64,000 bases of DNA, taken from contig FNSS01000001.1 of NCBI GenBank assembly GCA_900104855.1, forward strand, positions 5,766,001-5,830,000, in the 5' to 3' direction. Below, piece after piece: positions 8,865 through 17,973 of the stretch (positions are counted from its first letter, which is position 1; each line of letters opens with the position of its first letter). Position numbers and translations under genes: made by a program. The stretch comes from Rhizobiales bacterium GAS188 (GTDB taxonomy: Bacteria; Pseudomonadota; Alphaproteobacteria; Rhizobiales; Beijerinckiaceae). Under the pieces are notes generated by a model that worked only from the letters and a program-made list of their open reading frames with translations, was not told where the DNA came from and did no database searches.

Positions 8865-9548
8865 CTACGCCTGATCGTCCCTCAACAGGTAACATAACGA
8901 CCCGTTGAAACTTCGGATGCGTTCAGTAGCTTTCCGTTCGCTGAGAAAATCGTGCAACGCACGGCTACACCCGTCCCAGGTGTAGTAGTCGTCGAGAATA
9001 ATCGCTCCACCCGGGGCCATATGATCAAACAAATGCCTCAGGCACAGAATCGTCGATTCGTACCAATCGGCGTCGAGCCTGAGGAGCGCAATCGGTTCGC
9101 GAGGCGTGAAGCCCGGCAGGGTCTTGTCGAAGAAGCCCGGCTGTAACTCGAACCGGCTCGCTCCCGCCATTTTCATCGCGCGCTGCGCAAAATCGGGCGG
9201 AGCCGTGCAGTTGTCGTGATAGTAGGGAGAATCCTTGTCCTCTTGATATTTGATCGCGGCCGCCCCGTCGATGGGCTGAGCGGGCGGCAAGCCCTCGAAG
9301 CTGTCGAACAGATAATATTCGCGCTCGGCTCCGAGGATCCGGCATAGACCCGCGCTCATGCCACCGCGCCAAACGCCACATTCGACGACACAGCCGGGAA
9401 TGTCGCGCACAGTTTCGGCGAGGACGAGGTTGTCGCAAAACACGTCTTCGCTGATCATTGTGAACTCTCGCAACTGCGCGTAAATGCCGCGCGACCGATC
9501 TCGTGCGATCCGATCCCTGATAGCGGTGCGAATTCCCAAGCGGATCAT
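8865..9548 (-). CDS. TylF/macrocin O-methyltransferase-family protein
   Basis: A 227-residue member of the TylF family, known for O-methylating sugars on macrolides and also common in polysaccharide loci. Visible motifs are VVECGVWRGGMSAGL (SAM loop), YLFDSFEGLP, and the family-specific RLDADWYEST and ILDDYYTWDGC, where the acidic residues would bind metal and substrate. The ATG at 9548 lies one base after the TGA of wzt, which decides the start; a longer frame runs back to 9587 inside wzt. The coupling suggests that it methylates the exported glycan, possibly the non-reducing end that Wzt recognises (inference). Confidence 0.87.
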   Translation of the reverse strand: MIRLGIRTAIRDRIARDRSRGIYAQLREFTMISEDVFCDNLVLAETVRDIPGCVVECGVWRGGMSAGLCRILGAEREYYLFDSFEGLPPAQPIDGAAAIKYQEDKDSPYYHDNCTAPPDFAQRAMKMAGASRFELQPGFFDKTLPGFTPREPIALLRLDADWYESTILCLRHLFDHMAPGGAIILDDYYTWDGCSRALHDFLSERKATERIRSFNGSLCYLLRDDQA

Positions 9549-9549
9549 C

Positions 9550-10851
9550 TCAGGCGATCCGCAATCTGCTGGGCGCCATGTCCGCACTGCTTCTGACGGA
9601 CACGGTCGAGACGGGTGCGATGTAACCGTGATCCGGTGTGTGCGGGAAGCTCCTGCCGGGGATTGGACTGTCGAGGATCTCGATCGTGATCGCGCGCCGG
9701 ACGTGATCGAATGTCTCGGTGTGATGCGGGCCGACCCAGAAATCGAGGCTGTAGATGCCGGGGATCAGGGGCGGAAGCTCGATACCGAGATCGATGCGGT
9801 ACTCGCCGGGCGTGCCCCCGAAGAAAGGCTCGGGTTTCGGGATCGCCTGCATGATCACGCCGGAACTGCGATCGAGCACATCGACCGCTATGAACATCCT
9901 GCGCGCGGCCTGCTCGGATCTGATCACGGCGTTGCACAGAAGCCGAAGCCGCGGTTGCTCGCCGTGAATGCACACGTCGATCGATTCGAAGTGGTTGGCG
10001 CCATTGTCGGAGTTGGCCGGACGCTTCCAGCTCGACGCCAGCGCCGTCTGTTGCTCCGAAGAATAAAGCTCGAGTATCGACGAAACGTCCTGTTTCGGCG
10101 TCGATGCGCCGGCGAGCAGCATCAAGCCGTGAGTGCACAAGCTGCGGATCGCCGCGTGGTTATGGCTCACGAACAACACTGTCCGTCCTCCTCGCGCAAC
10201 CTCGGACATCTTTGCCAGGCACTTCCTCTGAAACTCGTGGTCTCCTACCGCCAGCACCTCATCGACGACGAGGATTTCCGGCTCGAGATGCGCTGCGACC
10301 GCAAAGGCGAGCCGCACATACATGCCGGACGAGTAGCGTTTCACCGGCGTATCGAGGAACTTCTCGACCTCGGCGAAGGCGACGATCTCGTCGAACTTCG
10401 CGCGGATCTCCCTCTGTGTCATTCCGAGGATCGCACCGTTGAGGAAGATGTTCTCACGGCCGGTCAGCTCGGGGTGAAAGCCGGTCCCGACCTCGAGCAG
10501 GCTCGCGATCCTCCCGCGCAGCAGCACGTGGCCTTTGGTCGGCTCCGTGATGCGGCTGAGGATCTTGAGGAGCGTGCTCTTGCCGGCGCCGTTGCGTCCG
10601 ATGATACCGAGAACCTCGCCCTGCTTGACCTCGAAGCTCACATCCTTGAGCGCCCAAAACTCCTCGATCTCGTCGCCTTGGACCACTTGCCGGCCATGGA
10701 GCATGTCGCCGGCCTTGCGGGCGAAGTTGTGAACACCGCGCGCGATGACATCGCGCATCGTCGTGTAGCGGTGATGCCCGCGCTCGGCGGACATATGCCC
10801 GACGAGATAACTCTTGGACAGGTTTTCGACGGTGATGACGGTGTCGGTCAT
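9550..10851 (-). CDS. wzt: ABC exporter ATPase for polysaccharide, Wzt type
   Basis: The ATPase of an ABC-2 polysaccharide exporter that moves undecaprenyl-linked glycan across the inner membrane. The 433-residue protein has Walker A GRNGAGKST at residues 85-93, signature YSSGMYVRLAF, and Walker B ILVVDEVLAVGD. A C-terminal domain of about 160 residues (LRLLCNAVI to the end) resembles the carbohydrate-binding Wzt C-domain that recognises terminally modified O-antigens. The start at 10851 is 17 bases after the permease gene; earlier in-frame ATGs lie inside wzm. Methyltransferase genes directly downstream fit a methylated chain-end export signal (inference). Confidence 0.94.
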   Translation of the reverse strand: MTDTVITVENLSKSYLVGHMSAERGHHRYTTMRDVIARGVHNFARKAGDMLHGRQVVQGDEIEEFWALKDVSFEVKQGEVLGIIGRNGAGKSTLLKILSRITEPTKGHVLLRGRIASLLEVGTGFHPELTGRENIFLNGAILGMTQREIRAKFDEIVAFAEVEKFLDTPVKRYSSGMYVRLAFAVAAHLEPEILVVDEVLAVGDHEFQRKCLAKMSEVARGGRTVLFVSHNHAAIRSLCTHGLMLLAGASTPKQDVSSILELYSSEQQTALASSWKRPANSDNGANHFESIDVCIHGEQPRLRLLCNAVIRSEQAARRMFIAVDVLDRSSGVIMQAIPKPEPFFGGTPGEYRIDLGIELPPLIPGIYSLDFWVGPHHTETFDHVRRAITIEILDSPIPGRSFPHTPDHGYIAPVSTVSVRSSADMAPSRLRIA

Positions 10852-10868
10852 GGATTTTCGATGATCGC

Positions 10869-11693
10869 TCAAATCAGGTCGGCGAAGCTCTTTTCGGTCT
10901 TCCGGAACCGATGGATGCCGAACCACAAGAAGAAAGCCGTGACGGCCGCGCTGGCGGCCAAGCCGGGGAGATATAGCCCGCTCGCATCCCCCAGGATGCA
11001 CCAGCGAAAGCCGTCGATCGCTCCAACCATCGGATTGAGGGAATATAACAAGCGCCACTGCGCAGGCACCACATTCGAACTGAAGCCGACGGGCGAAACA
11101 TACAAGCCGAACTGCACGATGAAGGGAATGACGAAACGAAAATCCCGGTACTTCACATTGAGCGACGAGATCCACAGCGCCGGGCCGATGCTGGCGAGAA
11201 AGGCGAACAGCACGAAGACCGGCAGCAGCAGCAAGCGTCCGCTCGGCAGGAAGCTGTACCAGGCCATCAGCGCGACCATGATGAGGAAGCTGATGAGGAA
11301 ATCGACGAAGGCCACGACGACGGTCGCGGTCGGCACGATCAATCTCGGAAAATAGACCTTGCTGATCAGGTTCGCATTGTTGATCAGGCTATTCGACGCC
11401 TCAGTCAACCCGGTCGAAAAGAGGGTCCAGGGCAACATGCCGGCGAAGACCATCAGCGCGTAGGGGGCGCCGCCATCCGAGGGCAACCGGGCGATGCGCC
11501 CGAAGATGATGGTGAAGACCAGCATGGTGAGAAAAGGGCGGATCAGCGCCCAGGCGAGCCCGATCGCCGTCTGCTTGTAGCGAACCGCCAGGTCGCGCCA
11601 GGCGAGCACCCGAAAGAGTTCGCGATAGTGCCACAGGTCGAGCCAATAATTGCGCTCGTGTCGGCCGCGTTCGATGATGATGAGTTGCTGCAT
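10869..11693 (-). CDS. wzm: ABC exporter permease for polysaccharide, Wzm type
   Basis: A 274-residue ABC-2 permease with six predicted membrane helices. The N-terminal amphipathic segment LFRVLAWRDLAVRYKQT and FGRIARLPSDG are typical of Wzm/TagG/KpsM-type proteins, as are the later LNVKYRDFRFVIPF and LNPMVGAIDGFRW. With the Wzt ATPase directly downstream it forms the inner-membrane exporter for an EPS or O-antigen chain. It begins 3 bases after the stop of the upstream glycosyltransferase, within the same operon. Confidence 0.94.
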   Translation of the reverse strand: MQQLIIIERGRHERNYWLDLWHYRELFRVLAWRDLAVRYKQTAIGLAWALIRPFLTMLVFTIIFGRIARLPSDGGAPYALMVFAGMLPWTLFSTGLTEASNSLINNANLISKVYFPRLIVPTATVVVAFVDFLISFLIMVALMAWYSFLPSGRLLLLPVFVLFAFLASIGPALWISSLNVKYRDFRFVIPFIVQFGLYVSPVGFSSNVVPAQWRLLYSLNPMVGAIDGFRWCILGDASGLYLPGLAASAAVTAFFLWFGIHRFRKTEKSFADLI

Positions 11694-11696
11694 GGC

Positions 11697-12746
11697 CTAA
11701 ACGGAAACCTGACCGGCATGCTTGCCGCGCATCTTCCGCGACGGGATGGATATGTCGCTTCCGAGGAGGGATCGCTTGACCGATTGAGCGATCGTCATCA
11801 GCGTATGATAGACGAAACGGAGCGTATATGGATCGTGATGCCGCACCGACAGCCTCAGCATGTGGCCAAATAAGCCGAACCAATTTTTGTCGGCGAGAAG
11901 GAGGTGCCAGGCATAGATGGAGTCCTTGAACGAGATGACCGGCAGTTTGCCGTTCTCGATGAGCTTCGCGTTGAGATAATCCTGATATCTCGACAAGAAC
12001 TCGTCCGACTTTGCTGGTTCCGTGCCGAACCAATTGTTGTTTCCGTGAATGCGGTATCCGGCCAATTTCTCCTCGACCGAATGGAGCTCGCCGAGGAGCG
12101 AGGCGCCGCCGATGACGAAGTCGTCGGCGGAAATGCGAACACCCTCCTCAGGGATCGGGAAGATGCGATCCGCGAGGCGGCGATTGATGCACAGGGCACT
12201 CGTCGGGCCGGCCTCGTTCCACAGGAAGCGGTAGCGTTTCGCAAATTCGTAAAGGTTCAAGGGCGAGGCGTGGGTTCGACCGTGCGGCCTTCCGGCGAGC
12301 CCATCATCGGCGCTGCTCATCATCGCCATGAAATGATGGACCATGACTGGCTTCGAGCCGAGGTCGTCGCGCGAGAATATCTCCACGACGCGCGCTACCT
12401 TCCCGGGAAAGAACACATCATCGGCATCGAGGAAGCACAGGATTTCGCCTCGGCTCGCGACAACTCCTGCATTGAAGGCCGAACCCTGGCCGCCATTTGC
12501 CTTCAGAACCGACACGATGCGGTCGCCATAGCCGGCGATGATCTCGCGGGAATCATCCGTCGATCCGTCATCGACAACCACGATCTCGATGAAGGGATAG
12601 TCCTGGTGCAGCACGCTATCGATGGCCGCGCCAAGGAAGCGTGCATAATTGTAATTGTTGATGAGCACGCTGACCAACGGCCTAGACATATGGCGACGTC
12701 CGATCCGAGGCGCGGGAGGGGAATTGTCCCGCCGGGCCTTCATCAT
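11697..12746 (-). CDS. Family 2 glycosyltransferase
   Basis: First gene of the minus-strand operon. The GT-A domain shows VSVLINNYNY, IEIVVVDDGSTDD and the FLDADD metal-binding motif, with a C-terminal helical region. The 349-residue frame has two early ATGs (12746 and 12743) and another at 12689 (MSRPLVSVL) that begins directly at the conserved fold. None has a clear ribosome site, so the start is uncertain. The donor sugar is unknown. Transcription runs leftward from the 12.75-13.16 kb intergenic region that carries the TATGTTAT motif. Confidence 0.88.
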   Translation of the reverse strand: MMKARRDNSPPAPRIGRRHMSRPLVSVLINNYNYARFLGAAIDSVLHQDYPFIEIVVVDDGSTDDSREIIAGYGDRIVSVLKANGGQGSAFNAGVVASRGEILCFLDADDVFFPGKVARVVEIFSRDDLGSKPVMVHHFMAMMSSADDGLAGRPHGRTHASPLNLYEFAKRYRFLWNEAGPTSALCINRRLADRIFPIPEEGVRISADDFVIGGASLLGELHSVEEKLAGYRIHGNNNWFGTEPAKSDEFLSRYQDYLNAKLIENGKLPVISFKDSIYAWHLLLADKNWFGLFGHMLRLSVRHHDPYTLRFVYHTLMTIAQSVKRSLLGSDISIPSRKMRGKHAGQVSV

Positions 12747-12830
12747 TGTCGGCGGGCATCGCGCCCAGCCTGCTCACATCGGGTCTGTCAAAACACATGC
12801 GTGATTCCGGTCTCCTTTGGGCACTCACGA

Positions 12831-12848
12831 TATGTTATGTGTATAACA
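12831..12848. promoter_or_regulatory. TATGTTAT site containing a perfect TGTTAT-GTGT-ATAACA palindrome
   Basis: The octamer TATGTTAT at 12831-12838 is followed by its partial inverse, giving a 16-base palindrome TGTTAT-N4-ATAACA at 12833-12848. Twofold symmetry suggests a dimeric DNA-binding protein. It lies between two divergently transcribed EPS operons and could control both. Confidence 0.5.
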
Positions 12849-12994
12849 CATTGATCTCGGCTTTTGCAATGCAGCAAAGTTGCGGATTCGACTCGAAATC
12901 CGATTTGATCGGCGAAGAAGCGGAGAGGGCAGTACCGCTCTGGACGCGCGAGCCACAAAAGCGTTATCGATTGCTGGTAGGCATGTTCATATCT

Positions 12995-13002
12995 ATAACA
13001 TA
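12995..13002 (-). promoter_or_regulatory. TATGTTAT octamer, reverse orientation
   Basis: ATAACATA on the plus strand is an exact reverse copy of the octamer. It lies about 160 bases upstream of the GTG start of the fused glycosyltransferase-methyltransferase at 13163. Confidence 0.4.
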
Positions 13003-13162
13003 GGAATGCCTGTCCGAAGCCAGAGCCGCTCTCTCAGGCGAGGCTGCTCTCTCAGGTTTGTCGAGGCCGATCTTGCGGGCGAGGCGGCCTATGGCTGGTC
13101 GCCGCGGCATTGATGCGGGGTTCGGCCGCCAGGACCGGCGCAACAGCAGAGGAGCACAGCGC

Positions 13163-14848
13163 GTGCATGTCATGTCCACTGAGGTGGAGCCGCAATTCAA
13201 GGCATATTCGATCCGGAAGAAGACCGGCGCCTCAAGGGAGCCGAGCACGCTTGCCTGCGTGATCACGACGTTCAACCAGGCTCATTTTCTCGGCGATGCG
13301 ATCACCAGTGTCCTGTCGCAGACACGGGGTGCCGATGAGGTGATTGTCGTGGATGACGGGTCGGTGGATGACCCGGCAGCGATCGTCCGGAATTTTCCGG
13401 GCGTTCGCTTTCTTCGGCAAGAGAATCGCGGGCCGTCGGGCGCACGCAATACGGGCGTTGGGGCATGCAAGTCGAGCCATGTGTGCTTCCTCGACGCAGA
13501 CGATTTTCTGCTGCCTCGCGCTTTCGAGACCGGGCTGACGCTTGCCGCCGAGAGGCCGAATTGTGCGCTCGTCTATGGGGGTTATCGCTACGTTTCCGTG
13601 AGCCGGGCTCCTATGGGGCCTGATAAATTCATCGCGATGAACGATGACCCCCATCTCGCGCTTATGCGGGAGAATGTCATCGGCATGCTGGCGACGGTGC
13701 TCTTTCGTCGAGACCGCCTGATCGCGGTCGGCGGTTTCGATGAAGGGCTGCGCCTCTGCGAGGATTACGACCTCTATCTTCGCATGGCCCAAAAATATCC
13801 GGTTGCCGGGCACAAGGACATCGTCGCGGAATACCGCTGGCATGGCCGAAACATTTCCGCCAGGCATGATGGCATGCTGAGCGCTGCGCTCGCGGTGCTC
13901 GATCGTCATGAAGCGCGCCTCGCTCCCGACGCCCCGGCGCGCGTGGCTCTCAATCATGGCCGCAGGAAATGGCGGGACCATTATGCGTGGCAGACCTATG
14001 TCGCCGCTCTTGAATCACGCGGATGGTCGCCGCGTGCGATCGCGTCGATGATTGTGGGACTGACCCGCTACATCCTGTGGTCTCCGAGAATGGCGGTCGG
14101 CCATCTCTCGCGCAGCATGGCGGGCTTTGCGAAACGAAGGTTTCCGTCCCGGCTGCTCGCCGTTATTCGGCTTTTGCTCGGCCGACCCCGGTCGATCCCG
14201 CTCGGCGCGGTACGCTTCGGCGATCTGAAAGGGCGTGCGCCGATCGGTCGGCAATTCGGCTACGATCGCGGCACGCCGGTCGATCGCTATTATGTGGAAC
14301 GCTTTCTTGCCCGGAATTCCCGCGATATTCGCGGGCGTGTGCTCGAGATCGGCGACGACGCCTACACTCGCCAGTTTGGGGGGAGTCGGGTGACGCAAAG
14401 CGATATTTTCCATGTCGACGGGAACAATCCGCAGGCGACCATCATCGGTGACCTTGCGGACCCGGACAGCCTCTCCGAAGCCGCCTTCGACTGCATCATC
14501 TTGACGCAGACGCTGCATTTGCTGTTCGACATGCGTTCAGGGATCGCGACCTTGCATCGTGCGTTGAAGGCTGGCGGCGTGCTCTTGTTGACGACCCCCG
14601 GCATCAGCCCGGTCGATAGCGGGGAGTGGGGCGATACCTGGTATTGGTCGCTCACGGCCAACGCAGTACTACGTCTCCTGGCGGAGCGCTTCGGGCTCCG
14701 CAATGTCAACGTGATGGCACATGGAAATGTGTTTGCTGCGACCGCCTTTCTGCAAGGGCTGGCGCAGGAGGAGCTGCAGTGCACCGATCTCGACATCAAT
14801 GATCCAAGTTATCCCGTCATCGTGACGGGGCGAGCCGTCAGGGCCTAG
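13163..14848 (+). CDS. Glycosyltransferase family 2 fused to SAM methyltransferase
   Basis: A bifunctional protein of 561 residues. The N-terminal half is a GT2 enzyme (ACVITTFNQAHFL, EVIVVDDGSVDD, FLDADDFLLP, FDEGLRLCEDYDLYLRM). The C-terminal ~200 residues are a methyltransferase-like domain (RGRVLEIGDDAYTRQF, a DFDCIILTQTLHLL-like segment, and LHRALKAGGVLLLTTPGI). The same protein could add a sugar and methylate it, possibly ending the chain (inference). GTG at 13163 is preferred because AGAGGAG ends 8 bases upstream; ATG at 13172 and longer starts from 13058 are alternatives. It heads the plus-strand operon. Confidence 0.86.
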   Translation: MHVMSTEVEPQFKAYSIRKKTGASREPSTLACVITTFNQAHFLGDAITSVLSQTRGADEVIVVDDGSVDDPAAIVRNFPGVRFLRQENRGPSGARNTGVGACKSSHVCFLDADDFLLPRAFETGLTLAAERPNCALVYGGYRYVSVSRAPMGPDKFIAMNDDPHLALMRENVIGMLATVLFRRDRLIAVGGFDEGLRLCEDYDLYLRMAQKYPVAGHKDIVAEYRWHGRNISARHDGMLSAALAVLDRHEARLAPDAPARVALNHGRRKWRDHYAWQTYVAALESRGWSPRAIASMIVGLTRYILWSPRMAVGHLSRSMAGFAKRRFPSRLLAVIRLLLGRPRSIPLGAVRFGDLKGRAPIGRQFGYDRGTPVDRYYVERFLARNSRDIRGRVLEIGDDAYTRQFGGSRVTQSDIFHVDGNNPQATIIGDLADPDSLSEAAFDCIILTQTLHLLFDMRSGIATLHRALKAGGVLLLTTPGISPVDSGEWGDTWYWSLTANAVLRLLAERFGLRNVNVMAHGNVFAATAFLQGLAQEELQCTDLDINDPSYPVIVTGRAVRA

Positions 14849-14853
14849 AGCGC

Positions 14854-15882
14854 ATGGAGATTCGCTCGGCGCTCGACACGCTCATCCGAAAGCTGCAGCC
14901 CTGTCGGGCTCGGCCGGTCATCCTCATGTATCATCGCGTTGCGGACACGCCCATCGACCCCTGGGAGCTCGCGGTTTCGCCGGATCGGTTCGCGCAACAG
15001 CTCGAAGTCTTGCGGCGCGTCCGGCAGCCGATGCGGCTTGCCGAGTTTGTCGATCGCATCCGCAACGGCGCATTGCCGGACAACGCCGTCGCGGTGACGT
15101 TCGACGACGGGTATGCCGATAATCTCGTCGACGCCAAGCCGCTGCTCGAAGCGGCCGGCATCCCCACAACGGTCTTTCTCGCAACGGGATATCTCGGCCG
15201 CCCCGGCGAGTATTGGTGGGACGAGCTCGCAACGCTGATCCTTGGTCAGGCAGATCTCCTTGGTCAGACAAGTCCTCGCACTCTCGAATTGATGATAGGG
15301 GGCACCGCAACCGCTTTCGACCTCGGCCCTTGGGCCCCGACCTTGGAAGATCGGTCATGGCGCGCCTCGTCGGAGCCGGTGACGCCGCGCCAATGCGCAT
15401 ATCTGGACATCAGGAGCGCCCTTCGCGATCTGGGTGAGGATGAGCGGCAGGCCGCAATGGAGACGATCCGATCGTCGTTTCCGGCCCACTCCGCCGGCCG
15501 GGGTTCGAACCGGGCCATGACGACATCCGAGGTCGAAGACCTGATCGCAAATGGCTTGATCACCATCGGCGCGCATACGGTCACCCATCCGGCGCTGACC
15601 GACCTTGCCGACACCGCCAGCCATCGCGAGATCGGCGCAAGCAAACTCGCCTGCGAGGCCATGCTCGATGCGCCAGTCGACGCGTTTGCCTACCCGTATG
15701 GCGAACACAACGACAATGTGCGCGCGATCGTCGAAGGCGCAGGTTTCGCTTATGCGTGTTCGACGCAGCCCGGCCCGGTCCGCCGGTCCTCAGATCTCTT
15801 CGCCTTGCCTCGCATTCAGGTCCTCGATTGGGACGGAGACGTGTTCGAGAAGGCATTGCGGCTGGTGAGTGTCGGTGGCTAG
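14854..15882 (+). CDS. Polysaccharide deacetylase (CE4/NodB-like)
   Basis: A 342-residue protein with the NodB-homology motif TFDDGYADN (D84, D85) and the metal-binding GAHTVTHP motif (H241, H245), plus FAYPYGEHND. It therefore has the Asp-His-His zinc site of family CE4 and would remove N- or O-acetyl groups from a glycan. No signal peptide is evident, so it probably acts on the cytosolic lipid-linked intermediate (inference). It starts 5 bases after the preceding fusion gene and overlaps the next glycosyltransferase gene by 14 bases, indicating tight coupling. Confidence 0.9.
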   Translation: MEIRSALDTLIRKLQPCRARPVILMYHRVADTPIDPWELAVSPDRFAQQLEVLRRVRQPMRLAEFVDRIRNGALPDNAVAVTFDDGYADNLVDAKPLLEAAGIPTTVFLATGYLGRPGEYWWDELATLILGQADLLGQTSPRTLELMIGGTATAFDLGPWAPTLEDRSWRASSEPVTPRQCAYLDIRSALRDLGEDERQAAMETIRSSFPAHSAGRGSNRAMTTSEVEDLIANGLITIGAHTVTHPALTDLADTASHREIGASKLACEAMLDAPVDAFAYPYGEHNDNVRAIVEGAGFAYACSTQPGPVRRSSDLFALPRIQVLDWDGDVFEKALRLVSVGG

Positions 15883-16864
15883 CAAGGCACGGGCGATGCC
15901 ATTCCCAACCTCAGACACGATTGCTGCACGAGACAATGGTGCGGGCCGGCCGCGCGTCTCGGGCATCGTGATTTTTTTGAATGCGGAAGCGTTCCTGGTC
16001 GAAGCTATCGAAAGCGTCATCGCACAAACCTACGACGATTGGGAGTTGCTGCTGATCGACGATGGATCGAGCGACGCAAGCACCGCAATCACGAAGGATT
16101 ACGCGGCGCAGCACCCAGGCAAGATCCGATACCTCGAACATGCCGGCCACAGCAATCGCGGCATGAGCGCCTCGCGCAACCTGGGCATCGGGCAGGCCCG
16201 CGGCGAATTTCTCGCCTTCATCGATGCCGACGATGTATGGCTTCCGACGAAGCTCGCCGACCAGCTCGCCATCATGGATGCCAGTCCGGATCTGGCGATG
16301 GTGTGCGGCGCGGTCCTCTATTGGCGAAGCTGGTCAGGCGGCGAAGATCAGGTGTTTCCGACCGGTCACGTGTTCGACCGTATGGTGTTCCCGCCGGAAG
16401 CCGCGATCGAGCTCTATCCGCTGGGCTCCAGTATCTCTGCTTGCCCGTCCGATATCCTCGTTCGGAAAAACGCCGCAGTGCGTGTCGGCTGTTTCGAGGA
16501 GCATTTCACCGGCTCCCGGCAGATGTATGAAGATCAAGGATTCTTCGTGAAGCTCTTCCTGGCGGCGCCGGTCTATTTTTCGACGAAAATCTGGCTGAAA
16601 TACCGCCAACACCCCGGGTCCATCTCCGCAACTGTCGCCAAAGCCGGGAAATATAGCGAGGTCAGGTCTTATTTCTTGAATTGGCTCGAGAATTATCTCG
16701 CCGATCGCCCGGAAACCGATCGACGCGTCAGTGCCGCATTGTCGCGCGCCTTGCGACCCTATCGGCGCCCGCGCTCACATTTTGTCCTGACGCGGTTGCA
16801 ACGGGCGCATCTGCGTTGTCGCAGCGCGCTCGATCGCGCGATCCAACGAGATCGATCGACATGA
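15869..16864 (+). CDS. Family 2 glycosyltransferase
   Basis: GT-A enzyme of 331 residues with GIVIFLNAE, WELLLIDDGSSD, the FIDADDVW metal-binding motif and a later MYEDQGFFVKL segment. It overlaps the deacetylase gene by 14 bases and the next glycosyltransferase by 4 bases (ATGA). An ATG at 15896 is an alternative start closer to the conserved fold. It contributes one linkage to the EPS repeat unit; sugar specificity is not visible. Confidence 0.88.
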   Translation: MSVASKARAMPFPTSDTIAARDNGAGRPRVSGIVIFLNAEAFLVEAIESVIAQTYDDWELLLIDDGSSDASTAITKDYAAQHPGKIRYLEHAGHSNRGMSASRNLGIGQARGEFLAFIDADDVWLPTKLADQLAIMDASPDLAMVCGAVLYWRSWSGGEDQVFPTGHVFDRMVFPPEAAIELYPLGSSISACPSDILVRKNAAVRVGCFEEHFTGSRQMYEDQGFFVKLFLAAPVYFSTKIWLKYRQHPGSISATVAKAGKYSEVRSYFLNWLENYLADRPETDRRVSAALSRALRPYRRPRSHFVLTRLQRAHLRCRSALDRAIQRDRST

Positions 16865-17952
16865 GCGACGCCGGCGCCGAGCTCGTCAGCGTCATCATCC
16901 CGGCCTACAACGCTCGGGCGACGATCGCACAGACCCTTCGATCGGCTCAGCTTCAACGCTATCCGGCGCTTGAAATTATCGTCGTCGACGATGGCTCCCA
17001 GGATGGGACCGACGCCATCGTCGCCGATATGGCGCGCGATGATCCACGGGTCACGCTGATCCGCCAGGCCAATGCCGGCGTGGCGGCGGCCCGCAACGCC
17101 GGGCTCACAGCCACACGCGGACAATTGATTGCGCCGCTCGACGCCGACGATCTGTGGCATCGCGACAAGATCGCCGAGCAGATCCGCTGCCTTTCGCGCT
17201 GCGCCCGGGGCACGGGCCTCGTCTACTGCTGGTCGGCGGATATCGATGAACAGGGAATGGTCATCAGATACGGCATCGATCGTTCCGAAGGGCAGGTCTA
17301 TGCGCCGCTGGTACTGGCCAATTTCGTCGGCAACTCGAGTGTCCCGCTGATGCGTCGTGAGTTGGTCGACGGGGTGGGCGGGTGGGACACGAGCCTGAGG
17401 GAGGCTGACGCTCAAGGCTGCGAAGACTGGCTGCTCTATCTGAAGCTTGCCGAACGCTCGCTGTTTGCGCTCGCCCCGGCCGTTCTCGTGGGCTATCGCC
17501 AAACCGCCGGCGCGATGTCGCGCAATGTGCCCCGGATGCGGCGATCTTATTCGCGCGTCATGCGAGCGGCGCGCGATGCGCATCCCGAGCTGCCGAACAT
17601 CCTGTTTCGTTGGTCTCGGGCGGAGTTCGATTTCTATTGCGCGCAATTGTGCTGGTCGACCCGCGACCACTCTCTCGCGGCATTCTACGGATTGCGCGCT
17701 CTGGGCCGTGAGCCTTCGCTCTTTCATCGTGTGAGCGCGAAAAACCTGCTGCTCGAGGCAACGCGGCGCATCGCCGGCAATGCTCGTTGGAGACGCGGCG
17801 CAGGCGCGCAGCGGGAAGGTCCGCAGCGTAGCAAGCCTGTCCCGTTCGACGCCCTTGTGCAAAACGCCGAATTGCGCAGCAGCGAGGCAGCGCATTTTGC
17901 CGCCCGTCGTCGATACGTCGAAGCCATCAGGGTCTCCCAACTTGCGCACTGA
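16861..17952 (+). CDS. Family 2 glycosyltransferase
   Basis: A 363-residue GT2 protein starting at the ATGA overlap with the previous gene, which settles the start over an earlier in-frame ATG at 16681. Motifs: VSVIIPAYNARATI, EIIVVDDGSQDGT, PLDADDLWH, and CEDWLLYLKL in the acceptor region. The C-terminal ~90 residues are basic and may associate with the membrane surface. Part of the 13163-19056 operon. Confidence 0.9.
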   Translation: MSDAGAELVSVIIPAYNARATIAQTLRSAQLQRYPALEIIVVDDGSQDGTDAIVADMARDDPRVTLIRQANAGVAAARNAGLTATRGQLIAPLDADDLWHRDKIAEQIRCLSRCARGTGLVYCWSADIDEQGMVIRYGIDRSEGQVYAPLVLANFVGNSSVPLMRRELVDGVGGWDTSLREADAQGCEDWLLYLKLAERSLFALAPAVLVGYRQTAGAMSRNVPRMRRSYSRVMRAARDAHPELPNILFRWSRAEFDFYCAQLCWSTRDHSLAAFYGLRALGREPSLFHRVSAKNLLLEATRRIAGNARWRRGAGAQREGPQRSKPVPFDALVQNAELRSSEAAHFAARRRYVEAIRVSQLAH

Positions 17953-17973
17953 CCGGAGACGCGGAACACGCGA

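Larger units (their letters stand above)
12747..13162. other. Divergent intergenic region between two EPS operons
   Basis: These 416 bases separate the minus-strand nine-gene operon from the plus-strand five-gene operon and presumably carry both promoters. No good gene is present. The centre is AT-rich and holds two TATGTTAT octamers (12831 and, on the opposite strand, 12995). The short frames across it lack family features. Confidence 0.55.

Noticed and set aside
8889-8896. A GTAACATA copy of the octamer inside the TylF-like gene
   Set aside because: One mismatch and located within coding sequence near the gene's 3' end; treated as a chance match rather than a regulatory site.
9484-11355. 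A 623-codon plus-strand open frame opposite wzm/wzt
   Set aside because: It mirrors well-supported exporter genes on the other strand and its translation is rich in Arg, Asp and His without any family feature, as expected for an antisense shadow in G+C-rich DNA.
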